NCBI GenBank assembly: GCA_036504515.1
Contig: DASXVA010000012.1
Location: 248,001 to 312,000 of the forward strand
Source of the DNA: AWTP1-18 sp036504515
GTDB taxonomy: Bacteria > Pseudomonadota > Gammaproteobacteria > Burkholderiales > Rhodocyclaceae
Direction: 5' to 3'
Length of the DNA: 64,000 nucleotides
The translations under genes were made by a program, and so were the position numbers. The notes beneath the pieces are model-generated. The model saw only the letters and a list, made by a program, of their open reading frames with translations, was not told the DNA's origin and ran no database searches. This document shows positions 8,346-17,585 of this stretch, in pieces (the stretch's first letter is position 1; each line of letters opens with the position of its first letter).

Positions 8346-9956
8346 TTACAAGCGGAACCGCGCCACACTGGATTTGAGGCTGTCTGACACAACCACCAAA
8401 CGGTTGGCCGTATCCGCTACCGAAGCCACGGCAGCGGAATTTTCTTCCGACATCTGGGCGATCGTTTCCACGTTACGGGCCAATTCAGTTGAAGCACCTC
8501 GTTGCTCCTTGAGGGCTTCGGAAATCCCCGTAATCGCGTACTGCACTGTTTCCGTGGCCCCCTGAATGCCCTGCATGGAATCGCTGGCAGCCTTGGCCGA
8601 TTCCACCACCGCACTCACCACCTGACGACTGGCCTGCATGCTGCTCACGGCCGCTTCTGCACCGTGCTGAATGGTGCCGATGACGGCACTGATTTCCTGT
8701 ACGGAACTGGTGGTGCGCTCTGCCAGTTTGCGCACTTCGTCAGCTACCACGGCAAAGCCCCGCCCCTGCTCGCCGGCCCGGGCGGCTTCAATGGCTGCGT
8801 TAAGGGCCAACAGATTGGTCTGGTCCGCCACATCGCGAATCACCGTGGTGATATTGCCGATCAACTGCACTTGTTCTGCCAAGGCTTGGATCTGGGTAGA
8901 CGTATCCTCAACGCTGGCCGCTACTTGGATGATCTGGTTAGTGGCATCACCAACGCCTTTGCCGCTGGCCTCAGCCATGGTGCCTGCATCCTGGGCCTGT
9001 AGGCGAGCATCGTCGGCACTGCTGCCGACGGTATCGATACTGACCGTCAGTTCTTCCACGGCTGCCGCAGCGGAAGAGGTGGAGCTGGACTGGCTTTCGG
9101 TACTGATGGAAACCTGTTGCGCCGCGGTGGAAAGTTGGCTGGCGGAGGAAGACAACTCCTGAGCATTACGGACCACACTGCCAACCGTGCTCGAAAGCTC
9201 GGACCGCATTTTCTCCATGGCGGTCATCAACTGACCGATTTCATCCGTCGAATGGGATTGTTGGCCGGAAGCAGTCAAATCGCCAGCGGCAATCCGATCA
9301 GCCAGCTGGTTTGCATCCTGCAAATGGGTAGTAATGCTGCTACGTATCGCCAAACCGATAAATGCAATCAATGCAGTTGCTGCCAAAGAAATACCAATGG
9401 ACAACCATAAGGTCATTTTCTTTGTTGCCGCAGCCTCTGACGTTGTTGTATCCCCCAATTTTTTGTTATAGCTCATATGTTCTTCCAGAGCTTTATTCAT
9501 TTTTTCAGCAATAGGGGCCGCATTTGATAGCGATTTCAGTGCTTCGTCGTGATTATTCTGTTTGGAAGCTTCGATGATTTTTTTGTCAGACTCTATATAG
9601 CCTTGGAAGGCTTGCTTTTCTTCCTCAAGAAGTTTTTTGTCTTCTTGGTCAACCGTGAATTTGTCATACTCACTCAATGCCTTTTGAACCTTGGCTTCTG
9701 CATCCTCAAGTGTTTTTTCAACTTCAGCCTTGATTTTCGGATCAGTGTTCACGACATGTCGATACGTACGAATCCGCATACGACCAAACTCGGTACCGGC
9801 TTTTTCTAATAGCAAAATGCTCGGCACTACATTGACGTTACCGAAATTGGCTTTTTCATAAACCCGGTCTGTCTGCACCATATTTAGCCCGGAGAGAAAA
9901 AGAAGAGAAATAACTGATGCCAGAATAAGCATCAGCAAACGCCTAGATATTGTCAT
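8346..9956 (-). CDS. Methyl-accepting chemotaxis protein
   Basis: A 536-residue transmembrane chemoreceptor. TM1 is at about 7-29, followed by a charged four-helix-bundle ligand domain (about 30-190), TM2 (about 190-212), HAMP and the cytoplasmic signalling coiled coil. The hairpin tip (about 370-405) carries QTNLLALNAAIEAARAGEQG and RGFAVVADEVRKLAERT. The ATG at 9956 is preferred over upstream in-frame codons because GGGGGTAGGTG precedes it and the protein then starts directly with the membrane anchor. No C-terminal CheR-tethering pentapeptide is seen. It is downstream of a histidine kinase/regulator pair on the same strand, separated by a 196-bp spacer with hairpins. Confidence 0.93.
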   Translation of the reverse strand: MTISRRLLMLILASVISLLFLSGLNMVQTDRVYEKANFGNVNVVPSILLLEKAGTEFGRMRIRTYRHVVNTDPKIKAEVEKTLEDAEAKVQKALSEYDKFTVDQEDKKLLEEEKQAFQGYIESDKKIIEASKQNNHDEALKSLSNAAPIAEKMNKALEEHMSYNKKLGDTTTSEAAATKKMTLWLSIGISLAATALIAFIGLAIRSSITTHLQDANQLADRIAAGDLTASGQQSHSTDEIGQLMTAMEKMRSELSSTVGSVVRNAQELSSSASQLSTAAQQVSISTESQSSSTSSAAAAVEELTVSIDTVGSSADDARLQAQDAGTMAEASGKGVGDATNQIIQVAASVEDTSTQIQALAEQVQLIGNITTVIRDVADQTNLLALNAAIEAARAGEQGRGFAVVADEVRKLAERTTSSVQEISAVIGTIQHGAEAAVSSMQASRQVVSAVVESAKAASDSMQGIQGATETVQYAITGISEALKEQRGASTELARNVETIAQMSEENSAAVASVADTANRLVVVSDSLKSSVARFRL

Positions 9957-10107
9957 TGCACCTACCCCCGATGAGTAACCCGCCAAATCCATACACAATC
10001 AACGCGTAACGCATTTCAAATATTTCCAATGAAATACAATGCATTGCGACACAGAAAGCGAGTTGCAGGTTAGCCTTAAGTAATAGGCTAATCAATTAGG
10101 GGAAATG

Positions 10108-10138
10108 GGTAGCCGAACTACCTAAAAAAAGGTAGCTC
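10108..10138 (-). other. Two mutually exclusive hairpins upstream of the chemoreceptor gene
   Basis: GGTAG-CCGAA-CTACC (10108-10122) overlaps GAACTACC (10115-10122) / GGTAGCTC (10131-10138), which encloses an A-run (T-run on the minus strand). The shared CTACC can pair in only one of the two. The structure lies between the response-regulator stop codon and the chemoreceptor start; function is unknown. Confidence 0.4.
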
Positions 10139-10152
10139 GCATTATTCGCATC

Positions 10153-10803
10153 TCAATTCGAGATGGATTGGAGCCCTTCTCGGATGGCGTAACGGGTGAG
10201 TTCAGCTGGGCTGCTCAGCCCCAGTTTCTTTTTCAGATTGCGCTTGTGTACTTCGACCGTTGCCGTTGCAATGCCAAGATGGCTAGCGACCTCGTTGGCA
10301 CGCAAACCCTTTGCCAACAGACTCAGTACTTCTTTTTCCCGCGGCCCCAGCACACTGGACGGCGGCAGGCTGTTTTCCCCGGTCTTGTCCTGACATCTCA
10401 CGGAGACATTGACTACCTCGGGAGACAGATAAACCTGGCCCAAGGTGATGGCCTGAATTGCCTTATGCAGTTCTTCAGTACCAGCAGACTTGACGACGTA
10501 GGCATTGGCTCCAGCCTTTAAGGCCTCGTCTACAAAGACCTTCTCTGCATAACCGCTCAAAATCAGAATGCGCAGCTGCGGATGTCTGCGCTTTGCTTCC
10601 TGGATAAAACTGATTCCACTGCCATCCGGCAGCGCGATATCCAACACAAGAACATCCGGCTTATCGCGAGAAACACATTCGAGCGCTTCACCGCCCGTTC
10701 CAGCCTCCGCCACGACTTCCAACTCAGGATTAGTCGACAAGGAAAGGCGAAGAACCTCGCGAAACATGCGGTGATCATCAGCGAGTACAAGGCGTATTTT
10801 CAT
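10153..10803 (-). CDS. NarL/LuxR-family response regulator
   Basis: A 216-residue two-component regulator. The receiver domain (1-120) has acidic residues Asp9/Asp10, phospho-acceptor Asp55 in VLDIALPDGSG and the conserved Lys in YVVKSAG. The C-terminal LuxR-type helix-turn-helix (about 150-210) reads LGPREKEVLSLLAKGLRANE, then ATVEVHKRNLKKKLGL. The ATG at 10803 gives a 4-base ATGA overlap with the kinase stop codon, so the pair is translationally coupled and almost certainly cognate. The target genes are unknown; the chemoreceptor downstream is one candidate. Confidence 0.93.
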   Translation of the reverse strand: MKIRLVLADDHRMFREVLRLSLSTNPELEVVAEAGTGGEALECVSRDKPDVLVLDIALPDGSGISFIQEAKRRHPQLRILILSGYAEKVFVDEALKAGANAYVVKSAGTEELHKAIQAITLGQVYLSPEVVNVSVRCQDKTGENSLPPSSVLGPREKEVLSLLAKGLRANEVASHLGIATATVEVHKRNLKKKLGLSSPAELTRYAIREGLQSISN

Positions 10804-12329
10804 TGTGAGGTACCGACTAAAACAACATCCAGGGGCAAGGTCAACGTGACACGGAGTCCACCGTGCCTTGAGGTACAAAGCGAAATGCCCCCCCCGAGAA
10901 AATTCAATCGTTCGCGCAGGCTGGCCAGACCAAACCCGTTTTGATTGCCATTCTCCGCACTAAGGCAAGAAGCTCCTATACCGTTATCTTCGACCTCCAG
11001 CATCAAGCTGTTGCCGCCAGTCACCTCAAGGCGCACAAAGGCCGTCCGGGCCTGGGCATGCTTCACCACATTGAATAGCAACTCGCGGGCTGATCGAAAA
11101 AGGATGGAGGATTGGACTGCGGTCAGGGGAATCTTGATCGGGTTCGCTTGAACCTGTACGACAAGGCCGTACTGCCGTTCCATTTCCTCCGCCAACCACT
11201 CCAGGGCAGCCTGCAAACCCAAGGTTTTCAGCACGGGAGGACTCAACTGGGAGGTGAGGGATCGAACCAATCCGCTAGAGTTGGCCACCAGGGCAATCAA
11301 CTCGTCCACCGTCGTTTTTTCAATGGATGGATTTTTCGTTGCCAGGGCATCGATTTTGAGACGCAGGATGTGCAGGTATTGACCGAGATCATCGTGCAAA
11401 TCCTGAGCGATGGCTTGCCGCTCTTTTTCCTCCGCCATCGTTGCTTCCATCGCCAGCCGTTGTAAATCTGCTGTCCGCTCCTGAACGCGCTGCTCAAGCT
11501 CGTCACGGACTTTCGCCAAGGCCATTTCGGCATTGACCCGGTCGGTAATATCCCGCCCCACCGACTGAATCTCCAGCAAATTTCCCCGCTCGTCAAAGAA
11601 GCCCTGATTGACGAACTGCATCCAGCGCAATTCTCCATCGCCATTGGATATACGGTTTTCAATCACAACGATGGGGTTGTCGACGCTAATCGCACTCAAT
11701 CTGTCGGAAATGTTTTTGAGATCGTCAGGATGTGCTAACGGATGCCATACCTTCCCAATCAACTGCTCTTGCGATCGTTTGAAAAACTGACAATAACGCT
11801 CATTGACGAAGATGAAGGTACCGTCATGCCTGATGCGAGAGATGATCTCGGTCTGCTCTTCCAGGATAGAGCGGTACAGGTTCTCGCTGTGGCGTAGCTT
11901 TTCTTCACTTTCTTGGAGCTTGATTTTGGTCTTTTTCAGGGTGGTGATATCCGACACCATCACATAGAAGCCCATGACCTCACCGTCGACGATATCCGGG
12001 ATGTAATTGGCCAGGGAATACCTGACAGCGCTTCCATCAGGGGACGGTATCTCGCGCTCAAACTCCTGAGCTTCACCTGCCAAAGCCTTTTCGATATAGG
12101 GAAGATTGAGCCTGTAACGCTCCTCGCCGATGACTTCACTGATGTGTTTGCCCAACATCGTTTCGGGATCAATACCGAACCAGAATTTGTAGGCATGATT
12201 GCCGTAACGATTGCGCAGATTTCTATCCCAGTAACCGATCATTGCCGGCATGTGATCCAGAATCAAACGAAAGTTCAACGCACGGTCATCACCGGCATTT
12301 TTTTCGAGTTCATCGGGATGTAAGGTCAA
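10800..12329 (-). CDS. PAS-PAS sensor histidine kinase (HisKA_3/NarX type)
   Basis: A 509-residue cytoplasmic sensor kinase with no transmembrane segment. Two PAS domains (about 20-140 and 150-265) are followed by a coiled coil, an HisKA_3 dimerisation domain with phospho-acceptor His312 in AQDLHDDLGQYL, and a C-terminal HATPase_c domain with VEDNGIGA and NGFGLASLRERL. The start is a TTG at 12329, supported by GGAG seven bases upstream and the absence of an earlier in-frame ATG. It is coupled to the response regulator by an ATGA overlap. The PAS ligand (heme, flavin or small molecule) cannot be read from sequence. Confidence 0.92.
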   Translation of the reverse strand: MTLHPDELEKNAGDDRALNFRLILDHMPAMIGYWDRNLRNRYGNHAYKFWFGIDPETMLGKHISEVIGEERYRLNLPYIEKALAGEAQEFEREIPSPDGSAVRYSLANYIPDIVDGEVMGFYVMVSDITTLKKTKIKLQESEEKLRHSENLYRSILEEQTEIISRIRHDGTFIFVNERYCQFFKRSQEQLIGKVWHPLAHPDDLKNISDRLSAISVDNPIVVIENRISNGDGELRWMQFVNQGFFDERGNLLEIQSVGRDITDRVNAEMALAKVRDELEQRVQERTADLQRLAMEATMAEEKERQAIAQDLHDDLGQYLHILRLKIDALATKNPSIEKTTVDELIALVANSSGLVRSLTSQLSPPVLKTLGLQAALEWLAEEMERQYGLVVQVQANPIKIPLTAVQSSILFRSARELLFNVVKHAQARTAFVRLEVTGGNSLMLEVEDNGIGASCLSAENGNQNGFGLASLRERLNFLGGGISLCTSRHGGLRVTLTLPLDVVLVGTSQ

Positions 12330-12410
12330 GGCGCAACTCCGTGATCAGCTTCCGCATAAGGATAGCCTTATAGCAATCGAGCGTGCACTCCGTTGATGCT
12401 GCAAGCGCAG

Positions 12411-13427
12411 CTAGAAGGTACTTTCCGCAAAGTTGTTCTGCTCCAGCACTTCCCGCAGGGTATTGCCGCTGGACTTGTTGCCGATGGTGCAAGTGCCGTC
12501 GTAGTCCTCTTCCCCTCCCCGACCGTTGAGCAAGGGGCATTGGCCGAACAACTCCGCCACCCAATCGGTAAAGGCGCGAACTTTTGGCGACAGGTGTCGG
12601 TTCTGCGGATACAGCACCGAGATCGGCAGCGGCGATGGCTTCAACTGTTTCAATATTTCCACCAGGGAACCGTCTTCCAGATAGGGCAGCGCCATGAAGC
12701 GGGCCGCCTGGACCAGGCCAAAGCCTTGCAGGCCGCAAGCCATGTAGGCCTCGGCGTCGTTCACCGCGATGCTGCCCTCCATCTTGAATTCCTGGCTGAC
12801 ACCGTCCACGATGAATTCCCAGTCGATGTTGCGTCCGGTACGGCTGGAAAAATATTGCACGGCCTTGTGCTGGGCCAAGTCCTCAATGGTTTTCGGTTCG
12901 CCGCAACGCTCCAGATAAGCCGGCGCCGCGCAGGTCATGAAGCTGAAGCTGCCGATGCGGCGCGCCACCAGGGTCGAGTCCACCAGATCGCCGGCGCGGA
13001 TCACGCAATCCACCGCCTCCTGCACCAGATTGACGGGCCGATCGCCAAGACCGATCACCAGGTCGATGTCCGGATAGCGGTTATGAAAATCGCAGAGTTT
13101 CGGAATCAGGATCAGGCGACCGATGGTGGACGGCACATCGATCCGCAATCGGCCCTGGGGACGCTTCGCCACGTCGCGAAAGGCGGCTTCGGTTTCTTCC
13201 AAATCCATCAGGATGCGGGCGCAGCGCTCGTAATAAGCCGCCCCGTCGGGGGTCAGGCTGACGCTGCGGGTGGTGCGATTGAGCAGCCGCACCTTGAGCA
13301 TGTTTTCCAGCCCCTGCACCGTGGTGGTCACCGTGGCTCGGGGCAGGCTCAGGTTGTCTGCCGCCCGGGTAAAACTGTTGGCATCCACCACCGCCATGAA
13401 CACTTGCATTGCCTGAAATCTGTCCAT
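12411..13427 (-). CDS. LysR-family transcriptional regulator
   Basis: A 338-residue LysR-type regulator with N-terminal winged HTH (MDRFQAMQVFMAVVDANSFT, RATVTTTVQGLENML, NRTTRSVSLT) and the periplasmic-binding-like effector domain. About 35 extra C-terminal residues (GRGGEEDYDGTCTIG onward) extend beyond the normal end of the family. It is divergent from the Old Yellow Enzyme gene with a 140-bp AT-rich spacer, so control of that flavoenzyme in response to an electrophile is a reasonable inference. Confidence 0.9.
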   Translation of the reverse strand: MDRFQAMQVFMAVVDANSFTRAADNLSLPRATVTTTVQGLENMLKVRLLNRTTRSVSLTPDGAAYYERCARILMDLEETEAAFRDVAKRPQGRLRIDVPSTIGRLILIPKLCDFHNRYPDIDLVIGLGDRPVNLVQEAVDCVIRAGDLVDSTLVARRIGSFSFMTCAAPAYLERCGEPKTIEDLAQHKAVQYFSSRTGRNIDWEFIVDGVSQEFKMEGSIAVNDAEAYMACGLQGFGLVQAARFMALPYLEDGSLVEILKQLKPSPLPISVLYPQNRHLSPKVRAFTDWVAELFGQCPLLNGRGGEEDYDGTCTIGNKSSGNTLREVLEQNNFAESTF

Positions 13428-13567
13428 TTTTACCCACCCTTGCCCGATAAGATTGTTGGTGTTTGCTGAATAGTATTATCAATATATACACCTTTATTCA
13501 TTGGCAAACAACGCCCAGAATTGCCCTGCTAGAACTTTCGGTCCAACCCAAATGGAGCACAACACCC

Positions 13568-14698
13568 ATGAATTCACCGCAGCTTGACGCCCTGTTTCAA
13601 CCCTTCCAGATCAAGTCCCTGGCATTGAAGAACCGCATTGTCATGGCGCCCATGACGCGCTCCTTCTCGCCGGACGGCGTACCGGGGAACGATGTGGCCG
13701 CCTACTACCAGCGCCGCGCCGAAAACGAAGTGGGACTGATCCTTTCCGAGGGCACGGCCATCGATCGCCCCGCCGCCAAGAACGATCCGAAGGTGCCTGA
13801 TTTCCACGGCGAAGCCACCCTTGCGGGCTGGAAAAAAGTGATCGACGGCGTACACGCCGCCAAGGGCAAGATGGGGCCGCAGCTTTGGCATGTGGGTTCA
13901 GTGCCGGCCATGATGGAACCGGCCAGCAGCTGGGTGCCGCCGGGACCGGTGGAAAGCCCTTCCGGCCTCGTCGCCCCCGATACTCCCCGGGGCGAAGCTA
14001 TGAGTGATGCGACCATTGCCGACACCATCGCTGCCTACGCGCGCGCCGCCGCGGACACCAAACGACTGGGCTTCGACACCTTCGAAATCCACGGTGCCCA
14101 CGGCTATCTGATCGACCAGTTTTTCTGGAGCGGTACCAACAAACGCAGCGACAGCTACGGCGGCGCTACCCTGAAGGAACGCTCCCGCTTCGCTGTCGAA
14201 GTGGTGAAGAGCATGCGCGCCGCAGTGGGGCCCGACTTCCCCATCATTCTGCGCCTGAGCCAATGGAAGCAGCAGGACTACGCCGCCCGTCTCGCTGCAT
14301 CGCCCGACGCCATGGCCGACTGGCTACTGCCCTTGGTGGAAGCTGGCGTGGATGTTCTGCACTGCTCCCAGCGCCGTTTCTGGGAGCCGGAATTCCCGGA
14401 AGTGGACGGCGCCGACGGGCTGAACTTCGCTGGTTGGGCCAAGAAGCTCACCGGCGCAGCCACCATCAGTGTCGGCTCAGTGGGCCTGTCGGGAGATTTC
14501 TTCGGCACATTCGGCGGCGAAAGCTCCCAGCCTGCCGCCCTGGACAAATTGGTCCACCGACTGGAACGCGGCGAGTTCGACCTGATCGCCATCGGCCGGG
14601 CGCTCCTCAACGACCCGTGCTGGGTAACCAAGGTGCGTACCGGCGACAGTGCGAACCTGAAGGACTTCAACGCAGCAGCCTTGGCAGAGCTGGTCTGA
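13568..14698 (+). CDS. NADH:flavin oxidoreductase, Old Yellow Enzyme family (NemA-like)
   Basis: A 376-residue FMN-dependent ene-reductase. The TIM barrel shows MAPMTRSFSPDG, AAYYQRRAENEVGLILSEGT, GPQLWHVG, the substrate-contact pair in FEIHGAHGYLIDQFFW, then KRSDSYGG, and a late FMN-binding segment ending FDLIAIGRALLNDP. Members reduce alpha,beta-unsaturated carbonyls, nitro compounds or N-ethylmaleimide with NAD(P)H. The usual active-site HxxN is replaced by HGAH, as in several OYE subgroups. The ATG at 13568 is preferred to upstream in-frame codons because MNSPQLDALFQPFQI matches the family N-terminus. A LysR regulator lies divergent. Confidence 0.9.
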   Translation: MNSPQLDALFQPFQIKSLALKNRIVMAPMTRSFSPDGVPGNDVAAYYQRRAENEVGLILSEGTAIDRPAAKNDPKVPDFHGEATLAGWKKVIDGVHAAKGKMGPQLWHVGSVPAMMEPASSWVPPGPVESPSGLVAPDTPRGEAMSDATIADTIAAYARAAADTKRLGFDTFEIHGAHGYLIDQFFWSGTNKRSDSYGGATLKERSRFAVEVVKSMRAAVGPDFPIILRLSQWKQQDYAARLAASPDAMADWLLPLVEAGVDVLHCSQRRFWEPEFPEVDGADGLNFAGWAKKLTGAATISVGSVGLSGDFFGTFGGESSQPAALDKLVHRLERGEFDLIAIGRALLNDPCWVTKVRTGDSANLKDFNAAALAELV

Positions 14699-15019
14699 GA
14701 AATTGAGTTGAAAACGGGAGGAAGCAAACAGCGCAACCCCTCCCGTCCTCCCCTTATCAGGGGAGGGGCCTGCTGCCCAAAACATCTTTCCACGAACTCC
14801 CCCCTTACAAGGGGGGCGGGGGGGGGTTAAAGGTCTCGGCAATTCAATCCACAGCAATCACCGGCGGAAACCCGTCACGGCGGCCCTGAGACGCCCTCAC
14901 CCACCTGCGAAAGACACACTTCCGGGGCACGATTCAAAGAAAAATCCTGCCACCCACAATATCCAGATGGGCAATCCGTCTACAAGAAGGTAAGCACCCC
15001 GCAAACCATTCAAGCCACC
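14699..15019. other. Gene-free stretch with an intergenic hairpin repeat
   Basis: About 320 bases between the flavoenzyme and the phosphoesterase. The first half carries two C-tract/G-tract hairpins (annotated separately). The second half (about 14840-15019) shows no gene, promoter or RNA that I could support. Confidence 0.5.
14747..14816. repeat. Tandem C-tract/TTA-CA/G-tract hairpin repeat
   Basis: Two similar hairpins lie 52 bases apart: CCTCCCC-TTATCA-GGGGAGG (14747-14766) and CCCCCC-TTACAA-GGGGGG (14799-14816). Both have a 6-base loop starting TTA. This resembles the short G/C-tract intergenic palindromes scattered in many proteobacterial genomes. Whether it recurs elsewhere in this genome cannot be tested here. 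Confidence 0.6.
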
Positions 15020-16219
15020 ATGACCAATGAATATGTCGCACCGCGACCGCCAGCACCAACACTGACACCGATTGACCTGCGCAGACGGCTGCGCGGTTTT
15101 GTGTTGACCGTCCTGCCCATCCTGATCGCCCTTCACACCTATATCGGCTGGCGCTTGCTGCCGGCACTCCCTATCGGCATTGCGGGAACGATCATCGGCG
15201 TTACTTTGCTGGCCCTGTCCACGCTGTTGATTCCCCTCGGCATGCTGGCCCGTTTCATCGTCGCCACCCAAGCTCTGGCTGACCGACTTGTGTGGATCGG
15301 CTCCTTGATCATGGGCCTGTTCTCTTCGGTTCTGGTGCTGACCCTGCTGCGCGACCTGGTGCTGCTGGCGGTGGGAACACCGGCCCTGGCCGACATCTCG
15401 GCGCTGGCCGTGCTCCTGGCGGCGGTGGCGGTGACGGCCATTGGCTTCGTCAATGCGCGGCGGGTAGCCCAGGTGGTTCGCATCGACATCCCGTTGGCAG
15501 GGCTTCCGCCAGCCCTGACTGGCTTCACCATCGCCCAGATCAGCGACATCCATGTCGGGCCGACCATCAAGGGCGACTACGTCAGCGCCATCGTCAATCG
15601 CGTTAACGGCCTTGGCGCTGACCTCATCGCCATCACCGGCGACGTGGTGGACGGCAGTGTTTCGCAGCTGTCGGCCCATACCGCGCCCTTGGCGCAACTC
15701 CGGGCGCGACACGGCGCCTATTGGGTCACCGGCAATCACGAGTACTACTCGGGCGTTGATGAATGGATTGCAGAGTTCCGCCGCCTGGGACTGCGCGGCC
15801 TGATGAACGAACACGTCGTCATCGAACACGACGGCGAACGCCTGATACTTGCCGGCGTCACCGATTACAGCGCCGGGGCCTTCGACCCGGCGCAGCGCAG
15901 CGACCCTCTTGCGGCGTTGGCCGGCAGTCCGCCAGGCATCCCAAAAATATTGCTCGCCCACCAACCACGCACCGCAACAGCTGCCGCCGCAGCGGGCTTC
16001 GACCTGCAACTGTCCGGCCACACCCACGGCGGGCAGTTCTGGCCGTGGAATCTGTTCGTCGGCCTGCAGCAGCCCTACACCGCCGGACTGCATCGACAGG
16101 ACCAGCTCCGGGTCTATACCAGCCGCGGCACTGGCTATTGGGGGCCGCCAAAACGCTTCGGCGCGCCTTCCGAAATCACCCTGTTGCGGCTCGTCCCTAC
16201 TTCGGCAAATCACCCATAG
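15020..16219 (+). CDS. Membrane-anchored metallophosphoesterase (YkuE-like)
   Basis: A 399-residue calcineurin-type phosphoesterase. The N-terminal about 150 residues hold about four transmembrane helices; the catalytic domain follows. Metal-binding motifs are in order: QISDIHVG (about 173), ITGDVVDG, VTGNHEYY (about 237), LLAHQP and SGHTHGGQFWP (about 332). This set is complete, so it should bind a di-metal centre. Relatives include YkuE and YaeI-type enzymes; substrates are mostly unknown, with membrane phospholipid or cyclic-phosphate ester as options. It stands alone with long gaps on both sides. Confidence 0.9.
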   Translation: MTNEYVAPRPPAPTLTPIDLRRRLRGFVLTVLPILIALHTYIGWRLLPALPIGIAGTIIGVTLLALSTLLIPLGMLARFIVATQALADRLVWIGSLIMGLFSSVLVLTLLRDLVLLAVGTPALADISALAVLLAAVAVTAIGFVNARRVAQVVRIDIPLAGLPPALTGFTIAQISDIHVGPTIKGDYVSAIVNRVNGLGADLIAITGDVVDGSVSQLSAHTAPLAQLRARHGAYWVTGNHEYYSGVDEWIAEFRRLGLRGLMNEHVVIEHDGERLILAGVTDYSAGAFDPAQRSDPLAALAGSPPGIPKILLAHQPRTATAAAAAGFDLQLSGHTHGGQFWPWNLFVGLQQPYTAGLHRQDQLRVYTSRGTGYWGPPKRFGAPSEITLLRLVPTSANHP

Positions 16220-16742
16220 CGCGCGGGAAACGCGAATCAAGTCCCTTCGTCCTGATCCTTCGCCCGAAAAAGCTGTCCCCCAAAACGGTCGTCACCCCGC
16301 AAAAACGCGAATCCACGACTCTGCGGGAGAAAAAGGGCTGGCTTCCCGCCCAGGGTAAAACCCGGTCTAACGGATACGGCTGGGCGGCGTATTCCAATGG
16401 AGTGAAAAAAATTCACCATTTCAGGTGTTTTTACGGGCCATGGCTTCGGCGCGAAAACAAATATGCCTAAACCATGCGTCTTTAGACCAATCAAGACCCG
16501 ATTTTGATTGTGAAAATAATTCAACTCAAAACCCATCATCAGGGCCTGAAATCCATCCACGCCCATTCTTAACCCAGCCTTGTCGCACTCTGCCGAGCCC
16601 GAACCGGCGACTCATGCCCATCGCCATTGTTGGCAAATCCCGAACAGTGTTGTCTTGTTTTAAGTATTTATTTGGCTTTGTTTAACACCCAGAATGCATC
16701 CGTCAGCAATCACTTTTTCATTCCAAGAGAAAAAACACCGCG
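16220..16742. other. Gene-free stretch
   Basis: About 520 bases without a supported gene on either strand. Its right half is AT-rich compared with the flanks. Only a small stem (GTGAA/TTCAC around an A-run, near 16403) was noticed. It may contain the promoter of the hydrolase at 16743 and decayed sequence; no RNA gene or repeat was recognised. Confidence 0.5.
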
Positions 16743-17585
16743 ATGGATGCCGTTCAAACCTATCTCCAATCCGTGCAGGAAGCCGTGGGCCGCATCGCCG
16801 TGGAGAACTTTGTCATCCCCGGATTTCTTGATGCGTTGCCGGTACGCCTGTACCGCCCCGTCGGTATCGATCACGCCCCTGCCGTGCTGTATTTCCACGG
16901 CGGCGGCTTTGTTGCCGGCGACCTGGACGATGCGGATATCCCCGCCAGCTTTCTGGCAGAAAAAGCCGCAGCCGCCGTGTTCTCGGTGGCCTATTCCCTG
17001 GCCCCGGCCCGGCCCTTTCCCGCAGCGCCAGAAGACGCCTACGCCGCTGCCCAATGGCTGCGCAAGCAGGGCAAGCGTCTGGGCATCGACAGCAGCCGCC
17101 TGGCCGTGGCCGGGGACGATGCTGGCGGCAACATCGCCGCCACCCTGGCTCTGATCCTGCGGGACCGCAACGCCCCGCCCCTGCTGGCCCAGGTGCTGAT
17201 CGGCCCCATGCTCGACCCAAGCATGACCCGCCAGGGCGATGCCAAAAAATTGCGGTCCGACCTGCAACCGGAAACCTGCAGCGACTGCTACGCCCAGTAC
17301 CTGCCCAAGACTTTGCAAAAGCTGCATCCCTACGCCTCGCCCCTGGAGTCCACCCGCTTGCAGGGCCTACCGCCGGCCCTGATTGCCACTGCCGAATGCG
17401 ACGTGCTGCACCGGGAGGCCGAGCAATACGCCAGCGCCCTGATTACCGCCGGCGTGCCCACCCAGATCACCCGCTACGCCGTCAAGCACGCCGAGTTGAA
17501 CAGCCATCTGCCGCTGCTGGCAGAGGCCGCCGAATTCCTGCAGCGCCGTTTTGCCGCAGGCCCTGAAACAGCTTTAGAGCAATAG
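16743..17585 (+). CDS. HSL-like alpha/beta-hydrolase with altered nucleophile elbow
   Basis: A 280-residue alpha/beta-hydrolase of the hormone-sensitive-lipase branch. The oxyanion motif HGGG is present in VLYFHGGGFVAGD (about residue 53), and the acid Asp lies in ATAECDVLHREAEQYA. The nucleophile elbow, normally GDSAGGN, reads GDDAGGN, placing Asp126 (GAT, 17118-17120) where the catalytic serine should be. The usual C-terminal HGF motif is also not clear (KHAELNSH). The protein is therefore either inactive, uses Asp as nucleophile, or has a binding role. It precedes the RND efflux operon on the same strand by 144 bp; a link is possible but unproven. Confidence 0.85.
   Translation: MDAVQTYLQSVQEAVGRIAVENFVIPGFLDALPVRLYRPVGIDHAPAVLYFHGGGFVAGDLDDADIPASFLAEKAAAAVFSVAYSLAPARPFPAAPEDAYAAAQWLRKQGKRLGIDSSRLAVAGDDAGGNIAATLALILRDRNAPPLLAQVLIGPMLDPSMTRQGDAKKLRSDLQPETCSDCYAQYLPKTLQKLHPYASPLESTRLQGLPPALIATAECDVLHREAEQYASALITAGVPTQITRYAVKHAELNSHLPLLAEAAEFLQRRFAAGPETALEQ

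Noticed and set aside
9957..10152. c-di-GMP (GEMM) or other known riboswitch before the chemoreceptor
   Set aside because: The conserved GEMM sequence blocks are absent; only simple competing stems are seen.
14897..16240. A 447-codon minus-strand frame opposite the metallophosphoesterase
   Set aside because: The plus strand has complete metal-binding motifs and membrane helices; the minus-strand translation has none and is Gln/Gly-rich.
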